From Chloroflexota bacterium (GTDB taxonomy: Bacteria; Chloroflexota; Dormibacteria; Dormibacterales; Dormibacteraceae): a stretch of DNA of 51,645 bases. The position numbers were made by a program, and so were the translations under genes. The stretch covers positions 29,716-81,360 of the forward strand of contig VBFO01000044.1 in the NCBI GenBank assembly GCA_005881025.1, read 5' to 3'. Every line of letters begins with the position of its first letter. Position 1 is the stretch's first letter. The notes under the pieces were generated by a model. That model made no database searches. It saw only the letters and a program-made list of their open reading frames with translations, and had not been told where the DNA came from. Of this stretch, positions 1 through 7,647 are shown one piece after another.

Positions 1-726
1 CTCATCGGATTCAGCCAGGCGCTTCCGCGGATCCGGCGCAGAGTCGCCCGTGACCTTCGCCGCCCGCAACTGTCGCAAGAGAAGGTGATCGCGACGGTCG
101 TCAAGCTGCTGGAGGCGACTATGGTGCGCGTCGGCAACGAGGAGTACGCGCGACAGAACGGCTCCTATGGGCTGACGACCCTTCGCGACCGGCACGCCAG
201 GGTGCGCGGCAGCACCGTCCGGCTGATCTTCAAAGGCAAGACGGGCAAGGAGGTCGAGGCCGAGGTGACGGATCGAAGGGTCGCCCGCGTCGTCAGGCAG
301 TGCCAGGAGCTGCCCGGCCAGGAGCTGTTCGCATACGTCGACGCAGACGGCGAGCGGCACACGGTGTCGTCCCATGATGTCAACGACTACCTGCGCGAGA
401 CGACAGGCGAGGATTTCACCGCCAAGGACTTCCGCACGTGGGCAGGGACCGTGCTGGCGGCGACGGCGCTGCGTGAGCTGGAGGGTTTCGAGTCGGAGGC
501 CGAGGCCAAGCGCAACGTCGTGGCCGCGATCGACAGGGTGGCGAAGCGGCTGGGCAACACCCGCGCGGTCTGCCGGCGCGCGTACGTGCACCCGGCAGTG
601 GTGGACTCGTACCTGGACGGCTCGCTGGACGGGCAGCTTGCGGGTCCGGCGGTGGAGTCCGCGGTGCTGTCGCTGTTGCGCCGGAGCTTCCATAAGGAGG
701 TTCGCCGCCGCCAGCGCGCCGCCTAG
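1..726 (+). CDS. DNA topoisomerase IB, C-terminal part (5' end outside window)
   Basis: The reading frame is open from base 1, so the gene begins upstream; an internal GTG at 85 is not the true start because the residues before it (ALPRIRRRVARDL) also match the family. Type IB topoisomerases relax supercoils through a 3'-phosphotyrosyl intermediate. Visible family blocks are the NGSYGLTTLRDRH core with its catalytic Arg, the Lys-containing FKGKTGK hairpin, KDFRTWAGT with the second Arg, and CRRAYVHPAV carrying the nucleophilic Tyr near the C-terminus. The catalytic His position of the poxvirus enzyme reads GNT here, which I recall as usual for bacterial members. It faces the convergent NUDIX gene with a 4-base gap. 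Confidence 0.93.
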   Translation, partial: LIGFSQALPRIRRRVARDLRRPQLSQEKVIATVVKLLEATMVRVGNEEYARQNGSYGLTTLRDRHARVRGSTVRLIFKGKTGKEVEAEVTDRRVARVVRQCQELPGQELFAYVDADGERHTVSSHDVNDYLRETTGEDFTAKDFRTWAGTVLAATALRELEGFESEAEAKRNVVAAIDRVAKRLGNTRAVCRRAYVHPAVVDSYLDGSLDGQLAGPAVESAVLSLLRRSFHKEVRRRQRAA

Positions 727-730
727 AGGA

Positions 731-1333
731 TCACCGGTGCGTAAACGGAGGCTGAAAGAAGTCGGCCACCCGCGCAGGGCGACCGTCCAGCGCGACCTCG
801 CTGAACTGGTAGAGCATCGCCGCGGTGGGCGCGAAGACCTCCACTTGACTCAAACGCAAGGAGAATTCTTGCGAGCGTCCTGGATTTGATTCGCCGACGG
901 CGCGGCGGAGATCAATGATCGGGATCACGAAGAGACGCGCCACCTCGGCCGGCGAAGGCTGAAGCGCCGCCGCCGGAGCGCCGCTCCAGACGATCACCGG
1001 CGTGATGGTGAAGCCGGATCGCGTCTCGAAGTCGTCGAGCGCGCCGAGCACGCCCGCTGGGTCGACACGCAGACCGACCTCCTCATGAAGCTCGCGCAGC
1101 GCGCAGTCCTCGACCGTCTCACCTTCGTGAACCCGGCCGCCGGGCAGCGCCATCTGACCTGCGTGGCGGCTCATGTCCGCGGTCCGCTCGAAGATGGGGA
1201 TCGCAGGCTCGCCGTCGTGGTCGACTACCACCATCGCCACCGCCGCCGGTATCAGCGACGCCGGCGACGGAACTCGCTCAAAGCGACGCAGGTTCAGCTC
1301 GATCACGGTCCGCAGCGCAGCAGTGCTGGTCAC
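731..1333 (-). CDS. NUDIX hydrolase, CoA pyrophosphatase (NudL)-like
   Basis: A 200-residue NUDIX protein. The motif GGRVHEGETVEDCALRE followed by LHEEVGL fits the Nudix box (G-x5-E-x7-RE-U-x-EE-x-G-U). The preceding RHAGQMALPGG matches the UPF0035-type signature of coenzyme A diphosphatases, so hydrolysis of CoA or acyl-CoA to phosphopantetheine products is the likely reaction (family knowledge). I chose the GTG at 1333 because the family-like N-terminus (ALRTVIELNLRRF) begins just after it. The frame stays open far upstream, but that part overlaps the GH2 gene antisense-free and resembles shadow sequence. Specificity within NUDIX is inferred. Confidence 0.85.
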   Translation of the reverse strand: MTSTAALRTVIELNLRRFERVPSPASLIPAAVAMVVVDHDGEPAIPIFERTADMSRHAGQMALPGGRVHEGETVEDCALRELHEEVGLRVDPAGVLGALDDFETRSGFTITPVIVWSGAPAAALQPSPAEVARLFVIPIIDLRRAVGESNPGRSQEFSLRLSQVEVFAPTAAMLYQFSEVALDGRPARVADFFQPPFTHR

Positions 1334-1407
1334 CAACCTGAGTCGGACTATAGGAGGACAGGGCAAGGCGGCCGTCCCGCCGGCCGCCCCACAAGGAGGG
1401 AGGAGGG

Positions 1408-4209
1408 TCAGGCGACGACGTCGAAGCGGGTCAGGTTCCAGCCCTGGATGCTGACGACCGGCGTGGCCCCTTGCAAGAGCGACGGGTTGTAGGTCGCTGT
1501 CAACGTCTGCGATTCGCCAGGGAACAGAGTGATGTCGTTGTCGCTCCAGGCGATCGGCAGGACCTCGTTGTCGCCGGGCAGCTCCGTACCGGTGGTCGTT
1601 CCTCTGCGCACGTCCGCGCGAACGAAGAACGCGACTGTGTGCGTGGTCGATGTGTTGGTGATGGTCACAGTGGTGGTGCCGTTGGAAGTGCTCGCGGTCA
1701 CCGACACGGTCCCTGCCGCAAGGCCATTGAGCGCTGTCAGGTTCGCGTACTGGGAGATCGTCGACTTGGGCTGGCCCAGCGACTTGGACCAGTTGACGAT
1801 GTCGGCCTGCGTGGAGAGCCAATAGACGTTCCGCTCGATGGTCGCCCCGCCCTGGGACATGACCAGCTCGACAAAGTAGGTCTGCACCGGCGTGGATCCG
1901 GTCGCCGGCACCCTGGGGGTCAGCACGCCATTGACCACGACCTGACTTCCGACCGAAAGCGATGCCGATGTCTGCCGGTCGAGCACGTTGGAGTTGATGT
2001 CATACACGGTGGAGGTGACCGTCACTCCTGACTGCGTAGCGCCGCCGAGGTTGTCCACCGTCACCGTCCCGTTGTCCATCGCGTACAGCGCGTGGAGTGT
2101 GCTGTTGCCTTTCTTGGCACCGAAGTACGAGCCGGCCTGGTCGTAGTCGTTGTTGTAGAGCGCCCAGAGCAGCGTCGGCCACCCCTTGTTCATCTGCCAG
2201 TACACGGTTCCGGTCGAGGGCGAGGCCGCGTTGTTCCAGTGGTCGATGAACGCCTCGAACTGCGCGCGGGTGTCCTCGTAGTTCTGTACCTGGGCCTCGC
2301 GCACGTACTGGGCCAGGCTGGACCACGATCCATAGCGCGCCTGAATCGCCGAGTCCAGCTCTACCAGCGAGCCGAAGTGATAGCCCTTGTTACCGCTCTC
2401 ATAGTTGGTGTGGTACTGCGTCGCCCGGGGCGATTGCCACAACGTGGCCTGGTCGGATGCCGACAGGAAACGGTTGATCGAATCGATTGTCGGCACTGTG
2501 TCACCGCCGCTTTCCTCGGAGTCGAATCCCCAAGATCCGCCCTGGTTGGTGAGATCGCCCGACGCGAAATGCGTGGTGTCATACCAGTAGCTCGGTGGCA
2601 CCCAGTCGTAGGGGCCCTCCTTCTCACCCGAAGGCCCGAGCGTGCCCTGAGGATCCGCCTTGTACTCCGCGGAGGAGATGATCGGGTTGGCGGGATAGAA
2701 GTCGGACTGCGTGAAGCCGTTCAAGGCCAGGGTCTCCTGCTGCGAGGACGGCGCGTTGTCGCTCCACGACCAGTTGATCACGCTCGGGTGGTTGCGGATG
2801 TTCTGGCCGATCGTGAGCGCCGAGTTCTGATACACCGCAGCCTGCGCCGTGGTCAGGCTCGTGTTCGTCTCCCAGAAGTCGCAGCACTGGTAACCCCCGT
2901 CGACCATCAGGCCGGCCTGGTCCATCTGCTGGTAGAAATCGGCCGGCATCTGGTGGCCCTCGGTGCGGATCCCGTTCACACCCATGCTCTTCATCAGGAA
3001 GATCTGCGCCGCGGTGTCGAAGGACGAGTAGTGCAGGAACAGGTTCTCCGACCAGCCGCCGCCGCGGAAGATGAAGCGGCGACCGTTGATCGCGAAGACT
3101 CGAACGCCGTTGGGCGTCATGCTCGACGCACCGATCAGTGAGGTCGTCACGGTGCGGATGCCGAACGTCTCAGTCTGCGTCTCAGTGGTCAGACCGGTTT
3201 GCGAGAGGCTGACCGCCAGCGTGTAGAGCGGCTGCGCTCCCATCTGATAGGGCCACCACACCTGTGGACCGGTCACGTTCAGGCTCGGATAGGACCCGGG
3301 CGTGAAAGTCACCGTCTGGGTGGTGTTCGCAGGCACATTCACGGTCTGGCTGACCGTGATGAACGGGCTGGTGCCGCCGGGTGCTGTGATGGCTACGGTC
3401 ACCGTCCCGCTCTGCGCGCTCGCGGAGTGATTGGTGACGTCGGCCTTCACGGTCAGCGCCGAGCTGCTCATATCGGCGGCGTTGCTCTGGTTCACGTGTG
3501 AGTTGTCGAGACCCAGCGAGTTGCTGAGGTGCAGTTGCACTGGAAACTGGATGCCCGTGTTGTTGTCGGGCGGGATCTGGTTCCAGTCCACATCGTCGAG
3601 CGTGTACATCGCGGTCGGATTGTTGGGGTAGACCTCGAACGCAAGCGCGTTGTCGCCGGTGAGGACGCGGCTGGTGATGTCGAACGTGTAGCGAGTGAAG
3701 TCACCCTGCACCGTCGCCTGGGTGGCAATCTCCTGTCCGTTCAGCCAGACATCCGCCTGCCCGACGACTCCGTTGATGATCAGTGTCGCGTCCTGCCCGG
3801 CAGCCAGCGCGCCGTTGAAGTCGGTGCGGAACCACCACGGCACCGAAAAGCGCGCCACTGTCTCACGTCCGACGCTGGCCATGTAGCCGAGGCAGGTCTG
3901 CATGTTGTTGGAGAAGAAGACGTTCGGGCACTCGCCGTGCTGCAGCACTGCCTCCACCTCGGTGCCAGGCGCGCCGGCGTCATCAGGCGTGACGTTGAAG
4001 AAGGCGGAGGTGTTGAAGCCCGGCGTCGAGATGACGGCGCCGGTCTGGGTGGCGACCGAGCTGCTCTGGACCTCCCACCCGCCGGTGCCAATGGTGGTCG
4101 TGCCAACCGCCCCGGCCGCCGTCGCGATCAGGTGAGGTGTGGCTGCCAGCACGCCAGACGTGGCCAGCAAAGCGATCACGGATAGGGCGCGAATCCTTGA
4201 ACTAGCCAT
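1408..4209 (-). CDS. Secreted GH2 exo-beta-D-glucosaminidase-like protein
   Basis: A 933-residue protein with an N-terminal signal peptide (IRALSVIALLATSGVLAA, cleavage likely near residues 25-33). The layout is GH2: a sugar-binding jelly roll with the PWWFRTDF and DVWLNGQEI blocks, Ig-like beta-sandwich domains, then a TIM barrel (RRFIFRGGGWSENLF, MKSMGVNGIRTEGH). The catalytic pair appears as Asp484 in WSDNAP and Glu565 in FDSEESG. An Asp acid/base instead of Glu is what I know from the CsxA-type exo-chitosanases, so release of glucosamine from chitosan ends is the best guess. The C-terminal 250 residues are further beta-sandwich modules. ATG at 4209 is supported by the signal peptide. No transporter for the product lies nearby. 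Confidence 0.85.
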   Translation of the reverse strand: MASSRIRALSVIALLATSGVLAATPHLIATAAGAVGTTTIGTGGWEVQSSSVATQTGAVISTPGFNTSAFFNVTPDDAGAPGTEVEAVLQHGECPNVFFSNNMQTCLGYMASVGRETVARFSVPWWFRTDFNGALAAGQDATLIINGVVGQADVWLNGQEIATQATVQGDFTRYTFDITSRVLTGDNALAFEVYPNNPTAMYTLDDVDWNQIPPDNNTGIQFPVQLHLSNSLGLDNSHVNQSNAADMSSSALTVKADVTNHSASAQSGTVTVAITAPGGTSPFITVSQTVNVPANTTQTVTFTPGSYPSLNVTGPQVWWPYQMGAQPLYTLAVSLSQTGLTTETQTETFGIRTVTTSLIGASSMTPNGVRVFAINGRRFIFRGGGWSENLFLHYSSFDTAAQIFLMKSMGVNGIRTEGHQMPADFYQQMDQAGLMVDGGYQCCDFWETNTSLTTAQAAVYQNSALTIGQNIRNHPSVINWSWSDNAPSSQQETLALNGFTQSDFYPANPIISSAEYKADPQGTLGPSGEKEGPYDWVPPSYWYDTTHFASGDLTNQGGSWGFDSEESGGDTVPTIDSINRFLSASDQATLWQSPRATQYHTNYESGNKGYHFGSLVELDSAIQARYGSWSSLAQYVREAQVQNYEDTRAQFEAFIDHWNNAASPSTGTVYWQMNKGWPTLLWALYNNDYDQAGSYFGAKKGNSTLHALYAMDNGTVTVDNLGGATQSGVTVTSTVYDINSNVLDRQTSASLSVGSQVVVNGVLTPRVPATGSTPVQTYFVELVMSQGGATIERNVYWLSTQADIVNWSKSLGQPKSTISQYANLTALNGLAAGTVSVTASTSNGTTTVTITNTSTTHTVAFFVRADVRRGTTTGTELPGDNEVLPIAWSDNDITLFPGESQTLTATYNPSLLQGATPVVSIQGWNLTRFDVVA

Positions 4210-4512
4210 CTCGCTATCCCCCGCAGCGCCCCGGCAGCCGGCCGAGGCCTAACCCCGACGCCAGTTAGTTAGTAAAGTTCCCATACCATCTGCCTGGCGT
4301 CAAGACCCAATTTCGGGGCCACAAGGCAGGCCGGGGCCCTATGCTCGGGCGGCCTGTGGAACGCTTCGGACGGACCGAAAAGGCATCTTTGACTCGGTCG
4401 CGAAGCGCGGCTACCGGACTGCGGCGAACACTCCGTTCGTGGTTTTTGTGGTGACCCTCGCGGCGCTCTCCCCCGCCCGCTGGGGCAAATGGTCCCTTGA
4501 GGTCGATCCCAC
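4210..4512. other. Divergent intergenic region between GH2 and TMEM175-type genes
   Basis: This is 303 bases without a convincing gene. Short open frames cross it on the minus strand but look like high-GC noise with no recognisable protein. It should hold the promoters of both flanking genes, because they diverge from here. A short A/T-rich stretch (ttagttagtaaag, 4264-4276) is the only promoter-like composition. I could not assign -35/-10 boxes with confidence. Confidence 0.5.
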
Positions 4513-5148
4513 GTGAGCTCCCAGGCGGAGTCCGCCCTCGGACGGCTGATCGCATTCAGCGATGGCATCTTCGCGGTCGCCATCACCCTGCTAGTGCTGT
4601 CGATCGCCGTGCCAGACCTGGGGAACAACCAGACGGACGCCAACCTTCAAGGGCGCCTGCTGGATTCCATCCCCAGCATCTTCAGCTTCGTCATCAGCTT
4701 CGTTGTGGTTGGCATCTTCTGGCTCAGCCACCATCGCCTGTTCCAGCTCATCCGTGAGTACGACCGGCCCACCCTCTACGCGAACCTGTTCTTCCTGATG
4801 ACGATCTGCTTTGTCCCCTTCCCCACCGCGATCCTCACGCGCTACGGGCAGCTGACGACCGCCGTCGTCTTCTACTCAGTGAGCATGGCGTTCGGCGGGC
4901 TCACCCTGGCGCTGCTATGGTGGCTCGCGGCCATCCGGCCGGCCCACCGCAAGCCTCAGCGGCGCATGGGCGCGTACTTCGCGCTCAGAGCCATCGGGAT
5001 GGCGCTGGTCTTCCTGGTTTCGGTGCCGGTGGCCCTGGCGAGCGTCACCGCAGCCAGGTATGCATGGCTTGCCATCTTCCCGGTCTACCTGGTGCTCGGG
5101 CGGATCTTCGCGCGTGACATCCGGGGTGAGCTTCGCCCAGGCATCTGA
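4513..5148 (+). CDS. TMEM175 / DUF1211 family integral membrane protein
   Basis: A 211-residue protein with about six hydrophobic segments. The first helix carries RLIAFSDGIFAVAITLLVL, the RxxxFSDG signature of the TMEM175 family (lysosomal potassium channel in animals, K+-permeable tetramers in some bacteria). The second part contains FWLSHHRLFQLI and LYANLFFLMTICFVPFPTA, also typical. The GTG at 4513 is the only start that keeps the first helix intact and is preceded by a weak TTGAGG. A channel role is family knowledge; ion selectivity of this member is not visible. Confidence 0.88.
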   Translation: MSSQAESALGRLIAFSDGIFAVAITLLVLSIAVPDLGNNQTDANLQGRLLDSIPSIFSFVISFVVVGIFWLSHHRLFQLIREYDRPTLYANLFFLMTICFVPFPTAILTRYGQLTTAVVFYSVSMAFGGLTLALLWWLAAIRPAHRKPQRRMGAYFALRAIGMALVFLVSVPVALASVTAARYAWLAIFPVYLVLGRIFARDIRGELRPGI

Positions 5149-5183
5149 TCGCCAACCCTGGTAGGTTGAAGGTGGCTGCTCAG

Positions 5184-5214
5184 GGGTTTCCTTCTTGGAA
5201 GCCCGACCAATTTT
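5184..5214 (+). terminator. Possible weak rho-independent terminator after the TMEM175-type gene
   Basis: GGGTTTCC (5184-5191) pairs with GGAAGCCC (5197-5204) across a 5-base loop with one G-U pair. It is followed after six bases by TTTT. It lies in the 83-base gap between the TMEM175-like gene and the BNR-repeat gene. The T run is short and not adjacent to the stem, so this is tentative. Confidence 0.35.
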
Positions 5215-5231
5215 CGCGCGGGGGTGTGTAG

Positions 5232-6818
5232 ATGAATAGGTTGCGCAGGGGCGTGTTTGTGCTGGCCGCCACCGGCTCTCTGGTGGTGGTCGCAGTGTCC
5301 GGCTCGCCGGCCGTGATGGGAGCGGCGCCGCCGCGATACGCAGTGGCCAACGTCGGACCGTACGGCGGCGAGCCCTCGATCGTCTCCGACCATTTGGGCC
5401 GCCTTTATGACACCACGCCGAGCGGCGGGACCATCACGTATAGGTCCGTAGATCACGGGGCCACGTGGACTCCTACCGCCATCGCCGATCCGAGCAGCGG
5501 CGACGACTGCCTCGCCACCGACCAGGAGAACTCGGTCTACCTCTGCAACCTCGCCGGCAGCGAGGGTGCGGCGCCGCTGCAGGCAGACGTCTGGAAGTCG
5601 ACCAACCTTGGCGCGTCGTGGTCTCATGGCTCGGCTTTCATCCCCCAATGCGGGAGCACGAGCTGCTCCCCGTTCGGAGTCGACCGCGACTGGGTGGCGG
5701 CATCGATCCCTCAGGGCGGCCACACCAACACCGCCGAGGTCGTGCTGATGTACCACGACTTCTACGGGCCCAGCCAGATCTGGGTGAACATCTCGCAGGA
5801 CGGCGGCGCCACCTTCGGCGCGCCGCAGGAGGTGCTCGCCAGCCCGAATGTGACTCCGGGCGCAGTAACAGGAACGCTGGTCGCCCAGGGCTACACGTTC
5901 TGCAACACGGTTCCGGCTGGCGTCGCCATCGTGCCGCCCGGTCTTCCCCACGCCGGACGCATCTTCGTGGCGTGGATCGCCGCCGACCTGGCCCAGAACG
6001 CCACCGGCTGCAACGCCTCGATGCTGCAGTCGTTCCATACCGTCTGGATCTCGTACTCAGACGACCGCGGCGCGCACTGGACACCGCAGCAGGCGTGGGA
6101 CGCCGGCTTCGGACACGACACCTCCACCCCGTTCGTCGCCTTCACGCTCGACGACCGGGGCAACCCTTACTTCGGCCTAACGGTCAACGCCAGCTCAAAC
6201 CCGGTCACCTGCTCGGCCGAGTCGACCGCCGGCACTGTGCAGTCCGACACCTCGTGCGAGTACGACATGTACGTCATCTGGTCACAGAACGGCGGAGCCA
6301 CATGGGATGGCGGCGGCGGATTGATCCCCGGAAGCGCCGCCCAGGCATACCGCGTCAACAGTGATCGGGGCACGCATTTCTTCCCCGCGATCGCGGCCGG
6401 CGATCCAGGGCAGGTGGACGTCGCCTACCTGAGGACGCCAGAGATCCTTCCCACCGATCCGTTCGGCAAGGCGGATCCGGGCGGATGCGCCGGTCCCGGC
6501 ACCGGCGGCAACCCGCCCACCTATCCGCCGGCCTGCCAGTGGAACCTGTTCGCAGCGCAGTCGCTCAACCTCACGTCCAGCCCGAGCAAGGCTTCATGGT
6601 CGGCGACGCAGATCACCACCACTCCGATGCACATCGGGGACATCTGCAACCTGGGCATCTTCTGCGTAGCGCCGAGCTCCAATCGCAACCTGCTCGACTT
6701 CATCATGGAGGCGGTTGACCCGTCAGGCTGCGCACACATCGCCTACGCGGACGACAACACCGTGAACAAGCTCCGCGCGGCGAACCAGACCTCCGGCTGC
6801 TTCAAGATGCGGTTCTAG
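5232..6818 (+). CDS. Secreted BNR-repeat / sialidase-like beta-propeller protein
   Basis: A 528-residue protein with a signal peptide (GVFVLAATGSLVVVAVSG). The mature part repeats Asp-box motifs of the form S-x-D-x-G-x-x-W/F: SVDHGATWTP, STNLGASWSHG, SQDGGATFGAP, YSDDRGAHWTPQ and SQNGGATWDGG. These mark a six-bladed BNR propeller as in exo-alpha-sialidases and related secreted proteins. Many cysteines in pairs suggest disulphides and export. I do not see the complete sialidase active site (Arg triad, Tyr/Glu), so 'sialidase-like fold' is safer than an enzyme name. ATG at 5232 follows a GGGGGTG stretch. Confidence 0.75.
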   Translation: MNRLRRGVFVLAATGSLVVVAVSGSPAVMGAAPPRYAVANVGPYGGEPSIVSDHLGRLYDTTPSGGTITYRSVDHGATWTPTAIADPSSGDDCLATDQENSVYLCNLAGSEGAAPLQADVWKSTNLGASWSHGSAFIPQCGSTSCSPFGVDRDWVAASIPQGGHTNTAEVVLMYHDFYGPSQIWVNISQDGGATFGAPQEVLASPNVTPGAVTGTLVAQGYTFCNTVPAGVAIVPPGLPHAGRIFVAWIAADLAQNATGCNASMLQSFHTVWISYSDDRGAHWTPQQAWDAGFGHDTSTPFVAFTLDDRGNPYFGLTVNASSNPVTCSAESTAGTVQSDTSCEYDMYVIWSQNGGATWDGGGGLIPGSAAQAYRVNSDRGTHFFPAIAAGDPGQVDVAYLRTPEILPTDPFGKADPGGCAGPGTGGNPPTYPPACQWNLFAAQSLNLTSSPSKASWSATQITTTPMHIGDICNLGIFCVAPSSNRNLLDFIMEAVDPSGCAHIAYADDNTVNKLRAANQTSGCFKMRF

Positions 6819-6829
6819 AATTCGGCGGA

Positions 6830-7120
6830 GTGCATCAGCTCCGCATCTACACGATCAAGCAAGGCGAGATGGCGGCGTGGATCAGCGAGTGGAAGTCGCT
6901 GATCGCGCCGCTCCGCCGGAAGTTCGGCTTCGAGGTCGTGGGGGCCTGGACGGTGGACGAGGAACGGTTCATCTGGATGCTTCACTACGACGGTCCGAAG
7001 TCCTGGGAAGAGGTCGACGCCGAGTACTACAACTCGGAGGAACGCAAGGCGATCGACCCCGACCCCGCGCGTCACATCGAGAAGAGCGAGCACTTCCTGA
7101 TGCGGGAGGTCCGGGCCTAG
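6830..7120 (+). CDS. NIPSNAP family protein
   Basis: A 96-residue ferredoxin-like dimeric alpha/beta-barrel protein. HQLRIYTIKQGEMAAWISEW at the N-terminus, followed by a strand-helix-strand ending in FIWMLHYDG, is the NIPSNAP pattern. Bacterial members are small cytosolic proteins with no agreed reaction; several sit in catabolic loci. The GTG at 6830 lies 12 bases after the BNR gene stop, so the two may be co-transcribed. No catalytic residues can be assigned. Confidence 0.8.
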   Translation: MHQLRIYTIKQGEMAAWISEWKSLIAPLRRKFGFEVVGAWTVDEERFIWMLHYDGPKSWEEVDAEYYNSEERKAIDPDPARHIEKSEHFLMREVRA

Positions 7121-7134
7121 CTCACAATCCGCCC

Positions 7135-7647
7135 GTGCGCCGGAATGCGGAGGTCGCGGTCTGGTGGGATGACGCTCGAAAGAGGCGACTACCGCTCGTC
7201 TGTGTATTCAGCGGTGAGCCGGCGAGCGACTTCAGGCAGTTTGGCGAGTTGACGATCCCGGCGATGGCGTGGCTGATCCTTCTGTTGCTGCCGCTGTGGG
7301 CGCTGGGTGGGTTGCCTGGAGGGGGTTTCCTGTCGATTCAACTGCCGGTATCAGAGGATTGGCGCCGGCGCCTTCGGGTCACGTCAGGCCTTGCGCTGGC
7401 GACGATGCCTCCCACGGTGATCCTCGTGGTTGCCGCCTTCAGCGACTGGTTCGGATTGAGCATTCTGTTCTGGGTAATCGGGGCAGCCTTTTTTGGGACG
7501 TCAATGGGCCTTACCCTGTGGCGCGAGTCATGGCAGCCTCGATACAGCGAGCGGTTCAAGGATGAGCATGGCGCCAAGTACATCGTCCTGAGAGGCGTGC
7601 ATCCGCTGTTCGCAGAGGCCGTCGAAAGGAAATACCGGGAAGACTAG
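7135..7647 (+). CDS. Hypothetical membrane protein with two or three hydrophobic segments
   Basis: 170 residues from a GTG at 7135, 14 bases after the NIPSNAP stop. There is a hydrophobic segment near residues 40-62 (AMAWLILLLLPLWALGGL) and two more (LALATMPPTVILVVAAF and LSILFWVIGAAFFGTSMGL), then a charged C-terminus. I do not recognise a family. The stop shares a CTAG tetranucleotide (7644-7647) with the stop of the convergent 1300-residue gene. The frame is open further upstream, but that part overlaps the NIPSNAP gene. Confidence 0.6.
   Translation: MRRNAEVAVWWDDARKRRLPLVCVFSGEPASDFRQFGELTIPAMAWLILLLLPLWALGGLPGGGFLSIQLPVSEDWRRRLRVTSGLALATMPPTVILVVAAFSDWFGLSILFWVIGAAFFGTSMGLTLWRESWQPRYSERFKDEHGAKYIVLRGVHPLFAEAVERKYRED

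Noticed and set aside
1334-1822. Upstream extension of the NUDIX reading frame
   Set aside because: It is open but overlaps the 3' part of the GH2 gene on the same strand and gives low-complexity Arg/His-rich sequence; the domain starts after the GTG at 1333.
2092-3141. Long open frame antisense to the GH2 gene
   Set aside because: Composition is typical of a shadow frame in GC-rich DNA (Arg/Val-rich, no domain); the GH2 protein on the other strand is clear.
4265-4643. Small minus-strand open frames in the 4.2-4.6 kb gap
   Set aside because: No ribosome-binding site, no recognisable protein and overlap with the TMEM175-type gene.
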